Assembly: GCA_003116875.1 (NCBI GenBank)
Contig: BCKT01000002.1
Coordinates: 434,001 to 498,000, forward strand
Length of the DNA stretch: 64,000 nt
Direction of reading: 5' to 3'
Source: Takashimella koratensis
Lineage: Eukaryota > Basidiomycota > Tremellomycetes > Trichosporonales > Tetragoniomycetaceae
How positions within the stretch are numbered: position 1 is the first letter of the stretch; each line of letters starts with the position of its first letter. The translations under genes and the position numbers were made by a program. Positions 34,543-47,331 of the stretch are shown here, one piece after another. The notes under the pieces are model-generated. The model did no database searches. It was not told the origin of the DNA and worked only from the letters and a program-made list of their open reading frames with translations.

Positions 34543-36276
34543 CTACAGGCCCGACTTGCGCACCGCTTCCCAGTCGACTTTGACTCCTGGCCATCCTTTC
34601 TCTCCTAGACCGGGTATCTTCTGTCGATCCTGAACGATTCTGAGTTCTCTCAACCTCATCCTCCTCGCTTTTCGCTTCGGGTCGTTAGGGTTAAGAGGTT
34701 GTGCAGCGTCCAGCTCGGCGTCGGAGGGGATGACCGAGTCACGCGGGAGAGACTTGGCGTCGCCTTCGTGTAAAGGCCTTGGGGTAGCTTCACCCGACGC
34801 AGACGCAACGGTAAGGGAGTGCAAGTGTGTGCAAAGGAGGATGTTCTGCACACCTAGGAGCGCACGGGATACCGCCGCTGCCAGAGGAGGTAGGTTGGTC
34901 TCTTCCTGCGTCTCCCCAATCGCCGGACCTGACGCGCCTGTCGTGCTGTTATCGATATAGTGACCCAAAACCAGCGCCGAGAAGAGATCACCAACACCGG
35001 AAAAGTACCCTCTAACAGTCGGTAGAGCGAAAGCGTACGTCTCGAGGTCACCAGTAGGGAGGATGTGGGAAGCGAAGCACACGAGAACGTCGGCATCGGG
35101 TGCGCCAACACCAACGGCATCGTACCATGGTGGATGAGGGGAAGGGAGCAGGGAGGAGTAAGAGGAAGGGGGAGGGGGAACGCCGAGGGTGGTTATGAGC
35201 GAGATAGGAAGTGGGATGGAGGAAAGGACAACATTGGGGACACCTTGGGAGTGGAGAGAGGAAAGCGCAGTGTGGAGAGTTGTTAAAGAAGTGATCTTGG
35301 TCTCGGACAAGAGTCTGCGACTGTCAGCGGGGGAGTAACAGGGAGAGGAGAGAGAGAAGAGAGAAGAGAGAGAAGAGAGAAGAGAGAGAAGAGAGAGAAG
35401 AGAGAGAAGAGAGAGAAGAAGGTGAATAGACAAGATGATTGTGGAAGACTACTTACTCGACCTCGAATTGGTTAGGAGTGATGATGGATGCAAGGCGGAG
35501 CATGTTCTTGTAGATAGGGACGACATCTTGGTTAACGTACAGACCCACTCCGATATCACCCATGACCGCTATCGGATGTCAGCTCTCTTCCACCTGCTCT
35601 TCTTTCGACTGCCCCGTTTCAATAGCATCATCGACATTACGCCGTCCCTCCAAAGTAGACGAGAGAGCCAACTCACGATCAAGGAGGTACGTCACCCCTT
35701 CACCGACCATCTTCCCGACTTGGTCAGCGACGACGCTGAGCGCTTGAGCACCGGGGACGTAACCCGTCAAGATCCGAGAATGCTGCAGTAGCCCGTTGGT
35801 CCGGAGACCAGAGAAAACGGCGGCCAGGTCGTCGGGAGTGGTCTTGTGGCCGTTGGTGTGTCCGTAACCTGGGTTTGTCAGCGGGTCTCGAGGGACGAGG
35901 GATCACGTTGACAGAAGGGGAATCGGAAGTTGGGAATAGGGAGAAGGGTGGATGGGGTGAGTCGGGAGAAGGGAGAGAGAGGGGTGAGGTTGGAGATGAG
36001 ACAAACCAGTGTGGTTGCTGAATTGGACAGTGTTAATGACATCCACATCGTACCCCAACAACTGCAAGGGAAACGTCGCGGCTCGGTTACCTAGCAAATT
36101 AGTTGAGAGTCAGCTTATCGACATGGTAGGTGGAGATTAGACACGGTGTTGGCCTCAGCCGCGTTTTCCAGCGAGCCAGGAGACAGAGCTGGAAGGGGAG
36201 AAGACGTACCGACGTAGCCAGAGACGACGTGGGACTGGATTGATAGGATCCGGGTCGGGTCAGGGGACGGCATCAT
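34543..36276 (-). CDS. pyridoxal kinase (BUD16/BUD17 type)
   Basis: Phosphorylates pyridoxal, pyridoxine and pyridoxamine with ATP; cytosolic, ribokinase fold. Multi-exon. The start is [20 protein letters not shown] (two adjacent ATGs at 36276 and 36273). Joined exons give [87 protein letters not shown] and [12 protein letters not shown]. The last exon carries the ATP/catalytic loop [18 protein letters not shown] with the catalytic Asp, normally GTGDLF in the family. Ends [16 protein letters not shown]-rich tract lies in the intron just before the last exon. Confidence 0.93.
35341..35420 (+). repeat. (GA)n-rich purine tract in an intron
   Basis: Eighty bases of gagaga/gaagag units within the last intron of the pyridoxal kinase gene. 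On the transcribed strand it is a long polypyrimidine (TCTC) tract just upstream of the splice acceptor. Confidence 0.9.
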
Positions 36277-36958
36277 GCAGAGTAGGTAAGGTGGATGGTT
36301 GGTGAGTGAGGAGTGGAGGAAAGGAGATAGGCGAATTTTGGAAAAAAAAGTGACCGCGTGAGCCCCAGTCGGATTTGTATCGTCATAGTCCGAGTCCAAG
36401 TCCCAAGTCCGACTCGATCGCTTCCAGGCAAGCAGGCAGGTAGATAATGGTATCCAAACCACGACTCGACTCTGGTTACCACGCTTCAACCTAAACGTCA
36501 GAAGGGCACATGTACAGTACACCGGCGGTTAAACTGCACACTGAGAGGGTAGACACAGTTATATCTATGCGACATGCAATGCTGGGTATACTGTATACAG
36601 GTTTTGGTTTGTGTGTCAAAAGTGGTCGCTTGCGACTCTTCTATCCGTGCTATCCGTGCTCTTCTCCTCCTTCCGTAACGTAACGTCATTCTATCCCCGT
36701 CTCTCTCCCCGTCTCTCTAACTTCGACCTTGTGCTCTCGGTCACAGACTCATCAACGAGATGATCCTGAACTCTGTCCCGCCACCTGGATCGCTGGTCTC
36801 TTCCAATAATCGACAAGTCACTTTGTACCGTCCTGGATCCAAGTCATCTCTGACCGTCGCGAATTGTCCAATATTCCTATTGGTTTTAAATCTTTATCAG
36901 CTCTCTTATTTCTGTTTCCTCCCCATATTCTTCCTCAACCTTTGCCCAGAATCAAGAC
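36277..36958. other. intergenic
   Basis: Promoter side of the pyridoxal kinase gene and 3' flank of the SGNH protein gene. No gene seen. Confidence 0.5.
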
Positions 36959-38830
36959 TCACGCATCATCTTCCCAGAACCCATCGACCACTACCCCTTT
37001 CTCTTCCTCTTCCCCAATCCAACACCTCGTCTTTCCTAACCCAAACGTCCGACTCTTCAAGACATAAATCTTAATCACTCCTGCACTTGTATCAATCTCA
37101 AACTTGACTTGTGCCCCTGGTGTTGTGGCTACGAGGTACGGTTTATCGAGATGTTCTGGGTGAACCCAGTATTCCCACCCTTCTGTACCGTCTGCGATAG
37201 GGGTGAGGTTGTAGGCGGGTTCTTGAGCGCGGGTGGAGTGGCAGATCGGGTGGAAGGGAGGGACGCGATGAGATAGGTCGGGGTTCCAGCCGTCGAGAAC
37301 TCGCATTCGGGGTAACAGGCCAAGTTCGGGTGGCGACATCCACATCCCCGGCATCAACTCCATCTGCGGCTCGGCGTTGGAATCGGTATCGCCATCCTCG
37401 CCTTCGGGTCGGGGAAGAGGTCGTCGCCACGCCCGACTTTGATCCGCCCAGTGCCTCTCAAGGTTCTCCAAGTACTCATCCACATCGCTCTCAGCCACTT
37501 CCTGAACCAACTCCCCATACTCCTTCTCCCTCGCCTCCGTCACCGCCCCTACCCCTCCTCTTCCTCCTCCCGCAGCGTCCACCCCAAACCCTGGCTCATC
37601 CACGAACAAGCACGCCGAATCTTTGATAAAGCTCGCAACCACGTTCCCCAGATCTCTATGCCCCCGTGAGTTCACATGTCGGGTATCTGGGTTCCCCCAC
37701 CAGTCTTGCGCGAAATACGGCCTCACAAGTTCGGGGAAACGCGCGAAATGGTTGGCGAGTGGGTGGCGCTGGTTGATTACGGGTACATCGTAGTACTGAG
37801 CCACTGGGAGGTGCATACGCCCACCACCACCGCCCATACCGCCGTTACTGAACGCCATAGCCTCGACGAGGATGACCGCGGGAGAATGGGGAAGGCCGAG
37901 AAGACCGCGTAAGAGATTCTCCATGTTCTCCACGTGTTCGGGTAGAGCAGCGTCGTTAACTCCCAGTTCGACGAGAACGAGGTCGGACTCGGTAGGAATG
38001 TGGAGAGGGAAACAGAAGGAGAAGTAGTCCGAGCCGACAGCTGTGCAGGTCAGGGGGGTTGTCTCGAATGCTCTGATTGGGATTGGACTGGAATGATCGG
38101 GTTACAGCCATACGTACCTGGGGCAGCGCCGTTTACTTTGATGATGGAGTCGCTTTTGACCTTGAAGAACCCGTCCATCCACTCTCCAAGCTTCCAAAAC
38201 CACGCCTCGTTGTCCCATACATGGTGCCCAGCGGTGACTAGAGGTGGCAGTCTCATCAGCGTCTATCTCTCAGACGCTAATCTTTCTCGCCATGAGATGC
38301 CCACTCACTACTCCCTCCAATCGCAGAGATTGTCACTTTATCGCCTCGTAGCATTTTTTTCACAAATTCTCGTACTCGATGATGTGAACCTGTAGCCGTC
38401 AGTCTCAATCTCCCGCTTTCCTTTACCGATACGCTCTACGCCTCTCCCTACCCTTCATTCTCCCATTGTCGTTCCTTAACTCACCTTCGTACCCTCTTGT
38501 CAACCTCAAATTCGTCCTTCCATACTCTTTCTCAAATGCATCCTCGGCTTCACAAACATCCACCAACCTCTCGACCCTTTTCCTCGTCCCGCTATCTACC
38601 CCTTTCAACCCCTCCATCTTCTCGACACGAGCGGCGCCTGTGACCCTGCCTCGGCCGGTGGTCGACCAGTCGTCTACGATTGGAGGAGCCGGGTCGAACC
38701 ATGACGGTGGAAGAGCATCGGTCAGTGTGGTAGGAGACGAGGTGAGACCGAAAGAGAGGAAGAGGAGGAGGAAACAGACGCCGAGAAGGACGAGGAGAGC
38801 TAGAGGTCGGCGAGCAGGTGGGAGTAACAT
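36959..38830 (-). CDS. type II membrane SGNH-hydrolase-fold protein, capsule-associated (CAP64-like) type
   Basis: Predicted Golgi/secretory membrane protein. MLLPPARRPL then a membrane anchor (ALLVLLGVCFLLLFLSFGL). The lumenal part after splicing has YEGSHHRVREFVKKMLRGDK, block I GGSITAG with the nucleophile Ser, HHVWDNEAWFWKLGEWMDGF, block II NGAAPG, then SDYFSFCFPLHIP, block III ELGVND and the final His block HVNSRGHRDL. The long last exon ends with a beta-rich region (YLVATTPGAQVKFEIDTSAG, LKSRTFGLGKTRCWI). All four SGNH blocks are present, so it is probably catalytic as an esterase or acetyltransferase on glycans. Similarity to proteins annotated as capsular-associated in basidiomycete yeasts is from memory of the family. 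The substrate is unknown. Confidence 0.8.
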
Positions 38831-40070
38831 TGTCGAAGGTGAAGGTAGAGAAGGATGTTGATGGAGTGGGCTAAGAGGATAGAGCGAAGAGAAAGACGTT
38901 TATGGAAAGGTGGAAGAGGTCGAGGTCGAGAAGCCCATGACGACGGTGAATGCGATACTTGGACGTGGTCTAAGCGCAAGAAGAAGACGACGAAGCGATA
39001 ATAGCAGGTGTAGACAAGACCACAAGTCTCAAGTGGTTCAAAAAAGAACACTGCTTTGTGAAAGTGTGAAGCTGTGAAACAACGACCGCCGCAGTCGTTG
39101 ACAACGACGCTAGGCGAGGAGGTCGAGGGTGAAGCGAGGTTGTTGGTCGGTAGGCACGGCAAGTTATCCTCAGGTTGTCGGGGCCTTTTTCTTTGGTCGT
39201 CACTTTTGACGTTGGGTCACTCTAGACTGCCGAAACTTTGCTGGACGGTGTCGGATACGGCTTAGGATACGGGCGAGCGAAATGCCGATGGGATAGACGG
39301 CAAGCGGTATGTATGAACAGAGCAGTAGGGAAAAAGACAAGTTGGGGATCCCATGTTGACAATGAACGAGGTCCGAGCGGGAACGGAACTAGCACGGTCA
39401 CGGAACCAAATCGGGGCATTAGATCCAGAGTCACCTTTACCGACAACCCGGGGACTCATCCGTCGTCCATGTCGACACAAGCTGACTGACCTCTCCAGAC
39501 TTCCTTGCATCCCATCCTTGCATCCTTACATCAATCTCTCGGTCATCTCGGTCGCGGGCCCTGTTCGGGATTGCTATTTATTCCATTTTCCGGTTCGGTT
39601 TCGGGTTGAAAGGGACCCCATGTCTTATCCGAAATCAAGTTGCAACAATCACCTTTCAAGTCATGGGACTGACTGAAGCGCAGCCACATTGATCCTTGAT
39701 CCATCACATCACGCGACGTAGCATCAGCCGACAGGATAGGATTCGAGATCTTGAAAAAAGTCCAAGTCCAGGTGAAGGGCTAGGTCAACCCAAGGACTTG
39801 ATCCAAGGCAGACAAGCATGACGGGTCAGATCTCGCCAGATCTAGTCAGCGGCAGCCGACCAAGCTTCCGACGGCGGTCAGACGACATAGGACAGAGGAC
39901 AGCTATTTGCGCAATCAAGTCGCCGTCACCTTTCCTCCACGGGCCGGGCTATGCCCTACGGCCAACTTTGGCCTCACCTGTGCAAAGGACACCCTCGATA
40001 TCTCTCGTCGCTCGTATACCAGGTGACGCTGTCGGTGATGTGTTCAGAGAAGCGTCGCTTGCTATGCGCC

Positions 40071-40111
40071 CACTCACTCACTCACTCACTCACTCACTCA
40101 CTCACTCACTC
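40071..40111 (+). repeat. (CACT)n tetranucleotide microsatellite
   Basis: About ten perfect CACT units. Confidence 0.96.
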
Positions 40112-41150
40112 GTTTGTTTGCGTCCTTTGGGCTCTTTTTTCACTTTCTCACGACTAGTCTCCTGTCTGACGATCAGAACTGCAAGCGATTGGTGCTCACG
40201 ATCATCCCTAGGGCGCAGGGTACAGGGACACCTTGAACCCCGTGAGAGATTGACTTGGGATCGTTCAGTTCCCCCGTCACTGTCACTTGCCCGTCTGTGA
40301 GTGCGCACCAGACTGCGATTGCGCCATCAAACCCACCGATCAGCGTCACTTGCTCTCTTCCCTTCCCCTTCCCCCGTCCCCCCTTTTGCTTTTCGCTACT
40401 CCCTGTAACGCCATCCTTTTACTCGGCACCCGTGTCTCGTGTCTCGTGTGTCGAGTGCGCACACTTGTCACTTGCCACTTGGCGCTCTTGATCCGCGCTC
40501 GCTTACTTGCAGAGTCTGCCGAGTCCACCCTATCCTTGCTGTCGCATCCCTGTTTCTCATCTCGGTCGACTCTGCCCCCGGTTCCCCCTCCCCCTCCTTC
40601 CCACATTCGCACGTCCTTTGACCACCAGTGTCCATGTCCTTGTCCGTGCCCCCGTGTCCCTCATGTCTCACTTCCACTCGCAAGTTCTCGCCCATTCTCA
40701 CCCATCTCTCCTCTCCTTATCTCGTTGACACAAACCAACTCAATCTCTCTCACCCGTCTCCTTGTCCACTTCAACCGTGTCTCAGCTGACCAATCATCCC
40801 TTGATCCACGTCCCCTTGCCTCTTCGTTTAAACTCGGCATCAAGGGACATGGACAAACCCTTCGTCAATCGCCTCCTCTGTCTCCACATGACTACGCAGA
40901 ACGGCCAACGTCCGCTCAACTATCCCCGTCGTCCTCGGCACCGCAGCACAGCGTACACAGATCCTCCTCGTCGCTTCTAGCATTTGCAACGTTTCTTCGC
41001 TTACTGGTCCTCCCTCTTATCCATCCCTTGTCCTCTATCCTCCACCGGTGTCTGTCCTCGCCACCTCGCTTCGTCGTCTGCGGTACACGGGATGCGCGGT
41101 GCTCGACTCGAACGTTCCACGCAAACGGTGGCGAGGACCAGACGAGAAAG

Positions 41151-41158
41151 TATAAATA
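41151..41158 (+). promoter_or_regulatory. TATA box candidate
   Basis: tataaata, a strong match, in otherwise GC/CT-rich DNA 870 bp before the methyltransferase start. A small ORF starting 41178 (MAGRVVFLTTVDPESIS) and a possible leader intron (gtgagt at about 41291) lie downstream. Use as a promoter is inference. Confidence 0.4.
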
Positions 41159-41995
41159 CCTGACCGAGGGATACGGGATGGCGGGTCGTGTCGTGTTTCT
41201 CACCACAGTCGATCCAGAATCAATCTCAATCTCTCATCTCAACTCAACTCTTGCCATGTTCTCCTTTCCGGGTGGGTGAAACGATCAGAGTGAGTGGGGT
41301 GGCTGATGATCATCTCTCCTTGTTGCCCTTGCCCTTGTCTCATCACCATCAATCTCACCCTCTTCATCATCCATCACTCGCTACTGTACCCTCTTCCCTC
41401 GTCCCTCGTCCCTCGTCCCCATCCTCATCTCCCATGTCCCTCTCCCTGCTCTCTACGTCCTCACCAATGCCTCGCTCTCCTTTTATTTCACTTTTACCTT
41501 CCTTCCCCCGGTCAAAATTTGAGATTGCCGTCTCCTTCCACTCCCTTTCCATCCGGATTTGTGTACCGGATTCGAAAAAAGAGACCAAAAGGCCAACAGC
41601 CCAAAGGGAGAGAAGTTTTGTGCCCCGTCCGCACCAGAATCAAGGCGGCTGAGATAGCGAGAGGGCAGGGGTGACAAGGTATAAGAAGACGCCGCTGACT
41701 TGTGCAGACCCGCGTTCTTCTACCGCTCCTTTGCCTGACCCCCTGACCCGATCCACTGCTTCTGTCTCCTGTCTTCTGTCTTCGGACCGAAACGACCACT
41801 TGGGTTATGTGAGCCAGTCTACAGTCTGCACCTTGCACCAGCGTAGCTCTACCTTACATCCTCCACCTTCCACCCCCACCTTCTCCCGTCCACTCCCACT
41901 CCCACTCCCACCTCATCCTATCCTTCCACTTCCTCACACCGCACCTCCCTTCTCACCCAACTCCCTCGACCATACTCCCCGCACACCCCCTTCGC

Positions 41996-42028
41996 ATGTC
42001 GCCACCCCGAAAGAAACCGGCGAGATGA
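41996..42028 (+). promoter_or_regulatory. upstream ORF overlapping the methyltransferase start
   Basis: Ten-codon ORF MSPPRKKPAR whose TGA (42026-42028) overlaps the main ATG (42025-42027) as ATGA. If the leader is transcribed through here, scanning ribosomes meet this ATG first, so main-ORF translation would need leaky scanning or termination-reinitiation. Confidence 0.6.
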
Positions 42029-43738
42029 GCTGGCAGCACTACGGCTACCAATGGGGCTACCCCCAAGCCGAGGACCAGCCTCCACCCGCCGAGGACGACG
42101 ACAGCGAAAATGTTGCGGCGGAAGCAGTCGAGGGAAACGAAAGCGGCGATAGTGATCAAGACTTTGATCGGCTGTCGGCAGGGTTTCAAGAACCAGGTAA
42201 CGGCGCGTACTTTGTAAACGATAATCGCGCCTAGTAAGTGACGTTGTCATCGTGTTCCACCTCGAACAACGTGCTGAGGGGTTACAGTAATGCCTCGGTT
42301 TGGGCCTACCGCTTTCCCGCAGACCAAGAGGAGGTCATGGTGAGTTGAGTGTCTCCAGTCCGACGTATCAACTGACAATGTACAGAGGCAAGACAGGCAG
42401 CATTATCTAGTAACGCTAAGCCACTCCTTCGAGCAATCAGCCGACAGTCACTAACACTCTCGTTACAGGTCCTCAGGTCGCTGCCTGGCCTTTACCGCGG
42501 ACCAGTCGACGCCATCCTTAACGACAGGTCCAAGATCCGCCGCGTCCTCGACATTGGGTGTGGCACGGTGAGTCGAAGCTTCGTTCACACCTTCGTACTA
42601 AGCTGACTCACCTTCCCAGGGAATATGGTAGGTTGTTACTCCATGGCGATGCTTTGATTTCTGACCTTGCAGGCTCGCCGAGATGGCGGAGCAGTTCCCA
42701 CACGTCGACTGCGTGGGCATTGGTGAGTGTTGACTCTTCTCTATTGGCAAGAGAATCACCACTAACGACGACAGACCTGATGCCCCTGCAACACTCGTAG
42801 GTGCACCATCAGCTCACTCGAACGATTCAATGTGCTTCGCTGATCCAACTCAGCCACCAGCTTGCCAACTGCACGTACATGTGCGTTGAGGCACCGAGCG
42901 GGCTGGGCGTGTTTCCCAGCAAGTCATTCGACGTAATCCACCTTCGGCAGATGCTGTACTCGGTGAATGACGGCTTCCCTATAGCGATTGAGACAAGCCG
43001 CTGACTACCGCACAGCTCGTAGAGTTTGAAGAGACTCTGCGAGAGGCTCACCGGATGCTGAGGCCCGGTGGCCTGGTACTGATTCACGAACCCCAGTTGC
43101 AGTTCGTGAGCACGTACACGGGATACAGTGCCGAAGATTTGGCCCCGAACGTATGCCGTGTGAGTAGGAATGGCCAGGGATTATGTGTAGAGATCACTGA
43201 TGTGCTTGACGACAATGGGTAGTACATGACATACTTCCGTCGAGCGTTGAGTTATCGAGGTATCCAGTGAGTCATTGCTCTGATCTACGATTGGGCTGGT
43301 AGTGAGAGGTGGGTTGACCTTCCCCGCAGGATGGATATCTTCAACTCGATGGAAGATGTGCTGGAGCGAGCAGGGTTCAGCCGGACCGCCATCGACACCT
43401 TCTGGCACTATCGTCAAGTTTGCCCTTGTGACGAGTCCTCAGGTGAGTAGTCCATCCTTTCCCCAACGCCGTCCTCTACCTTGACCGCATTGCACGCGCG
43501 GTTGGCACTGACTGACACATGCGCAGAGGTCGGACTCAACGAGACGCTCAACACGCGCTCGTTTGTATCCGCCTCGAGGCTGATGCTCCTTGAAGCAGGG
43601 GAGCTCACGTCCGATGACATTGACGAGTTGGAAGAAGGTGTCCGGCGAGAGGCGATGGGCGAGTCGGAAGGTACAGCGGGCGCGTACGGGGCCAGAGGGG
43701 TTTATTCACCCTGGGGCTACTGGGTCGCGCAGAAGTGA
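42025..43738 (+). CDS. SAM-dependent class I methyltransferase, unknown substrate
   Basis: Start MSWQHYGYQWGYPQ, an acidic N-terminal linker (residues about 20-50), then after splicing YNASVWAYRFPADQEEVM and VLRSLPGLYRGPVDAIL. Motif I is KIRRVLDIGCGTGIWLAEMA, followed by FPHVDCVGI and DLMPLQ (acidic loop), LGVFPSKSFDVIHLRQML and REAHRMLRPGGLVLIHEPQL (post-motif III). The C-terminal exons give YMTYFRRALSYRGIQ, MDIFNSMEDVLERAGFSR and a terminal YSPWGYWVAQK. Eight or more small exons. Looks like the fungal LaeA-like/UbiE-fold methyltransferases common in basidiomycetes; substrate not predictable. Confidence 0.85.
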
Positions 43739-44491
43739 TCCCGCTGTGTGTCGAGATGGCGAGAGGGGGTGCGGTTGGAGGTAAAGGTGTGGTCGCCGTT
43801 GTCTCTTGGGTTTCTCTTGGTTCGATGTCTTTGCCCGGCATAGCGATTCAAGCATGTACTTGGTTCGCATAGTATCACCTACTGTATCGATTAGTGCATT
43901 GCATAGGTTGGATGTATGTATCTCGCAATCTCGCATCTTTTGTTCTCTTGCACTGGGGTTGAGAAAGCAAGGATGCCGAGAGATCTTGGGTTATGCTTGC
44001 CAGGCTCGCTCGCCCCAAGCACCTGGCTCCCTTGCTCCCTTCCCGCAATGACTGCGAGTGGCTGCTGCCTGGGACCCTCTGTCAGGCACGAGGTGCCCTG
44101 AGGACTTTGGTGCGGTAGACAGGCGCGTGAAATTGGGAAATGGTGCGTGTCGTGCATCCACTGCTCATGTCGTGGACATCTACCAAATCTCTACTCGACT
44201 CTCACTCCCACATTCACCCCATACTCAGCTCGACACGACACATCTACCTCTTCTGTTTGCAAAGAATCAGCAGCAGCATTTCCTGCGCTTCGGCCCTGAC
44301 GCAAGGTTCACGCCCACTCCCCCGCCTCGGAGGGGACTTGCTGCGCCCTTGTCGTTTTGTTCAACCTATCACCCATCGACCTCGCACCGCACCGCATCGA
44401 CCGCAGCTTGGCCGTCTGATTTTTTTCTCTTCTCCCCTTCCCTCTCTGTCCCCTTCTTCCCACCACTCTCCAACTTCTTCCTTCCTCCAAC
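43739..44491. other. intergenic between tandem + genes
   Basis: 3' flank of the methyltransferase gene and C/T-rich promoter of the GPHR-type gene (44150-44490). No gene seen. Confidence 0.5.
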
Positions 44492-47331
44492 ATGGACAAC
44501 GTCGAGCCTCTCCCCGAACCCATCTTCGACTCGGCCCCTTCCGACACCTTCACCCACTTTCCTTCTTCTTCTTCCTCCACTCCCCCTCCTATCCTCTTTG
44601 ACACTCTCGTTCTCCTCGCTTTGCGTGTCATCTTCTTCATCCTCTCTCGTCGTTTCCTCTCCACTCTCAACCCCACTCTTCGAGACCTCTCCAAACCCGA
44701 AACTCTCCTCCCCGTTCCTGCGCTTGACGGTTCCACGCCCGGCGAAGCAAGCTTGCACACGCAAGTCCCTGGTTCGCACAGTTTGTCGGACGCGGATCCC
44801 GATGCGGACATGGACGATACAGACGCAGATGCGTCGTACGCTACTACCCCCGGATCCACGCGCCCTTCGTCCCCTGCGGCCGGGGCGGGCGTCCGAGGAG
44901 GGAGAGACGGGTTCGGGAGAAGAGGTACAGACGATTACTTCAACCATAACCATACCCAAAACCATTCCCACCAGAGCTCAGGGAGTCTCGGTGGATCGTC
45001 GAGAGAAGCGCAGATAGAGTTGCAGAATCTAGGACATAGGATAAAAGACGCAGCAGGGAAGAAAGTGCAGGTTCTGCAATTGGCACATGGCAGGTCGGTG
45101 TCGGCGGTAGGCACGAAAAACGTCAAACGCGCAGCGAGGGGGCTTAACCATATTGCAAGGTAAGTAGGCGACCAGGCTAGAGAAGTGTCCTTGGGCGAGA
45201 GAGAAAGGAGACACCGAGCACCTTGTTTCGGCTTGTGCTTGGATTGATAGCAGTTTCTCGAATTTGCTGACTCCTGCCCACAGAGTGCTCTTCTCCCTTT
45301 GCTTCGCAGAGAGTTGTAACCTCATCACCATCGTCATCTTCCATACCATGGGCGTGCTCCACTCGAGGTAGGTATGAACTCGATCACTGTACTACCTACC
45401 AGGAGCTGACAAGCGCCTTGTTCAGATCAAGGCACTTTAACTTTTCCGTTTCGTTGCACGCGTTGTTGGGGATGATCCTCATCGCTGTTCCGCTTGTTCA
45501 GTGTCTCTTGCTCACCTACCGATCTCGAGGTAAGTTTGCCCTGATAGTCACTTACTTCCTATCTCGTTTCCACCCACCACTCTTCCTCCACACTTTTGTC
45601 AAACCCTGCTGACCAAGTTCAGAATCAACAAGCTCCACCACTCCTTCGCGACTCTCTTCTCTCTCACTATCTTCCCGCCTTCTGATCTCTCTCATCCCCT
45701 TCACGCTCTACATCTTCCTCTTTACTCGTATCCCGCCTTACATCACCGCTCTCCCCCTCACTTCTTCGTCCGGCACCGATGTCTTGACGGACGCAGGCGC
45801 GGTGAACGGGAGCACCGGTGTTGAACATGCCACAATCGACGATAAGATTGCGGCGTGGTCAGCTTCAGGACCCGAGGGGNGGGAAGGGGGAGGGTGGCTA
45901 GCGACGACATTGGGGAGGGTGGTGGTCCTTGGAGTCGTGGTGTTGGCGGGTCTGTCAGGGTTTGGAGCGGTCCGTGCTGCCTGGGACTTTCTCGAACACG
46001 CCGCAGGCGCAAGCAGGTGAGTCGAGGATGCAGGCTGGGTCTAGTACGTAGTTTCTGATACCTGCCCCAGTCGCCCGGTGAGTGATCACGACATACTGCA
46101 GGCCGAACGATCCCTCTATCGAGTTCGACACGACCTCGTCGCCAAGCGTGACGATCTCAATCGGCTCTCGGCGTCGGCCGTCGAGGGGAATAGTAACGGT
46201 TGGATGGGCCGGATGTTTGGATCCAAGGGAGATCAAGGTGGGTTGGCTTACGAGATTTGGGTGTATTGCTCAGTGCTGATGTAGAGTAGAGGTCGCAGCT
46301 TTGCAAGCGGAGATTAAGGGTCTGTCAGAGATGGAGGGACAGGTATCTCGGTCACTCGCCGCGATGAAGTTGAGGAAAGTGAGTAAAAGGCTAGAAATTG
46401 GGGGATTTTTGGTTGGGTGGAAAAAGCAATGGCTGATTGAGCTTGTTTAACTTGAGTAGAAGCGACAAGGATCAGGAGGGACAATGAAGGGAGTCGTGTA
46501 TAACCTCCTCGGCTACGTCTTTGCATTCTACTGCGTCGCTCGTCTGGTCATGGTGAGTGTGCAAGGTCCCAGTCCGAACACAACCCCGAACATCTCTATC
46601 TCCTCACTAATCAACTGGCCATTTCCTCGTTCCTCCATGGTCATCACTTACCCTTGCTCTAGTGTATCATCTCTCTCTTCACCCCTCTGTCCACGTCGAT
46701 ACCTACTGCCGACACACCCAAGGGCAAAGGCAACACCAACGGCGACTGGATCTCTTTCCTCCTCGCCCTAGGCCTCTCCCATCTCCCAAGTGGAACCATC
46801 GATATCGATGTCGCCGTTCTCTCCCGCACCATCTCACTCAGCTTCACGGGTCTGCTCATCTTGTCGAGTTTGGCACTGGTGTTGAGAAACTTGATAAGGA
46901 TGTTGAGGTTGACGAGTAAAACGGTTGGAGCGGGGTTCTTGCTGCTTTTCCTAGGACAACTGTTTGTGAGTTACCAAAAGGAGGTCGAGATATAGACTCT
47001 TGTCAAAATTCTATCTTTGGACTCGGCTCTGACACACAATCAGGCAACATACTGCATCTCCCTCCTTGTCCAACTCCGGACCTACGTCCCCGCCTCTGCC
47101 GGACTCGATACCGACCCTTTTAGCGCAGACTATGACCCCTCCATGGACCCGACCACTGTCCAAACTGTAGTCACTGACGACTCGCTCCTCCGGTCCCTCC
47201 CCGACTTTCAAATCTTCGGACGATTGTTCGACGCCGTGTTCCTACTTGCGGCAGTTGGGACAGTCGTGTATCGGTACGTCGCGATGAGGGTTGCAGGAGG
47301 ACCAGATGAAGGAATGTTTCATCATATGTGA
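44492..47331 (+). CDS. Golgi pH regulator / GTG (ABA-GPCR) family multi-pass membrane protein
   Basis: Nine or more exons, the first being 44492-45159, 45284-45367, 45426-45529, 45623-46016. N-terminus with a first membrane helix (FDTLVLLALRVIFFILSRRF) and an acidic, His-rich loop. Further helices: VLFSLCFAESCNLITIVIFH, LLGMILIAVPLVQCLLLTY, LISLIPFTLYIFLFT. The family hallmark GRVVVLGVVVLAGLSGFGAV precedes a coiled coil (LQAERSLYRVRHDL, ALQAEIKGLSEMEGQVSRSL). Then the conserved GVVYNLLGYVFAFYCVARL, CIISLFTPLS, WISFLLALGLS and a C-terminal pair of helices ending EGMFHHM. Human GPHR acidifies the Golgi as an anion channel; plant GTGs were proposed abscisic-acid receptors. One undetermined base (N at 45880) falls in a loop codon. 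Confidence 0.9.

Larger units (their letters stand above)
38831..41995. other. long gene-poor region upstream of the methyltransferase
   Basis: About 3.2 kb between divergent genes without a recognisable protein. It holds a CACT repeat, a TATA-like site and strongly C/T-rich DNA from 40300 to 41980. The longest ORF (40287-41279, + strand, 330 codons) is Ser/Pro/Leu-rich as expected from the pyrimidine bias, has no ATG at its start (the first codon read is TTG) and no domain. Some or all of 41150-41990 may be a long spliced 5' leader. Confidence 0.45.

Noticed and set aside
40287..41279. A 330-codon ORF upstream of the methyltransferase as a real protein
   Set aside because: No ATG at its start, composition follows the C/T bias, no domain seen. 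Kept only as a note in the gene-poor region.
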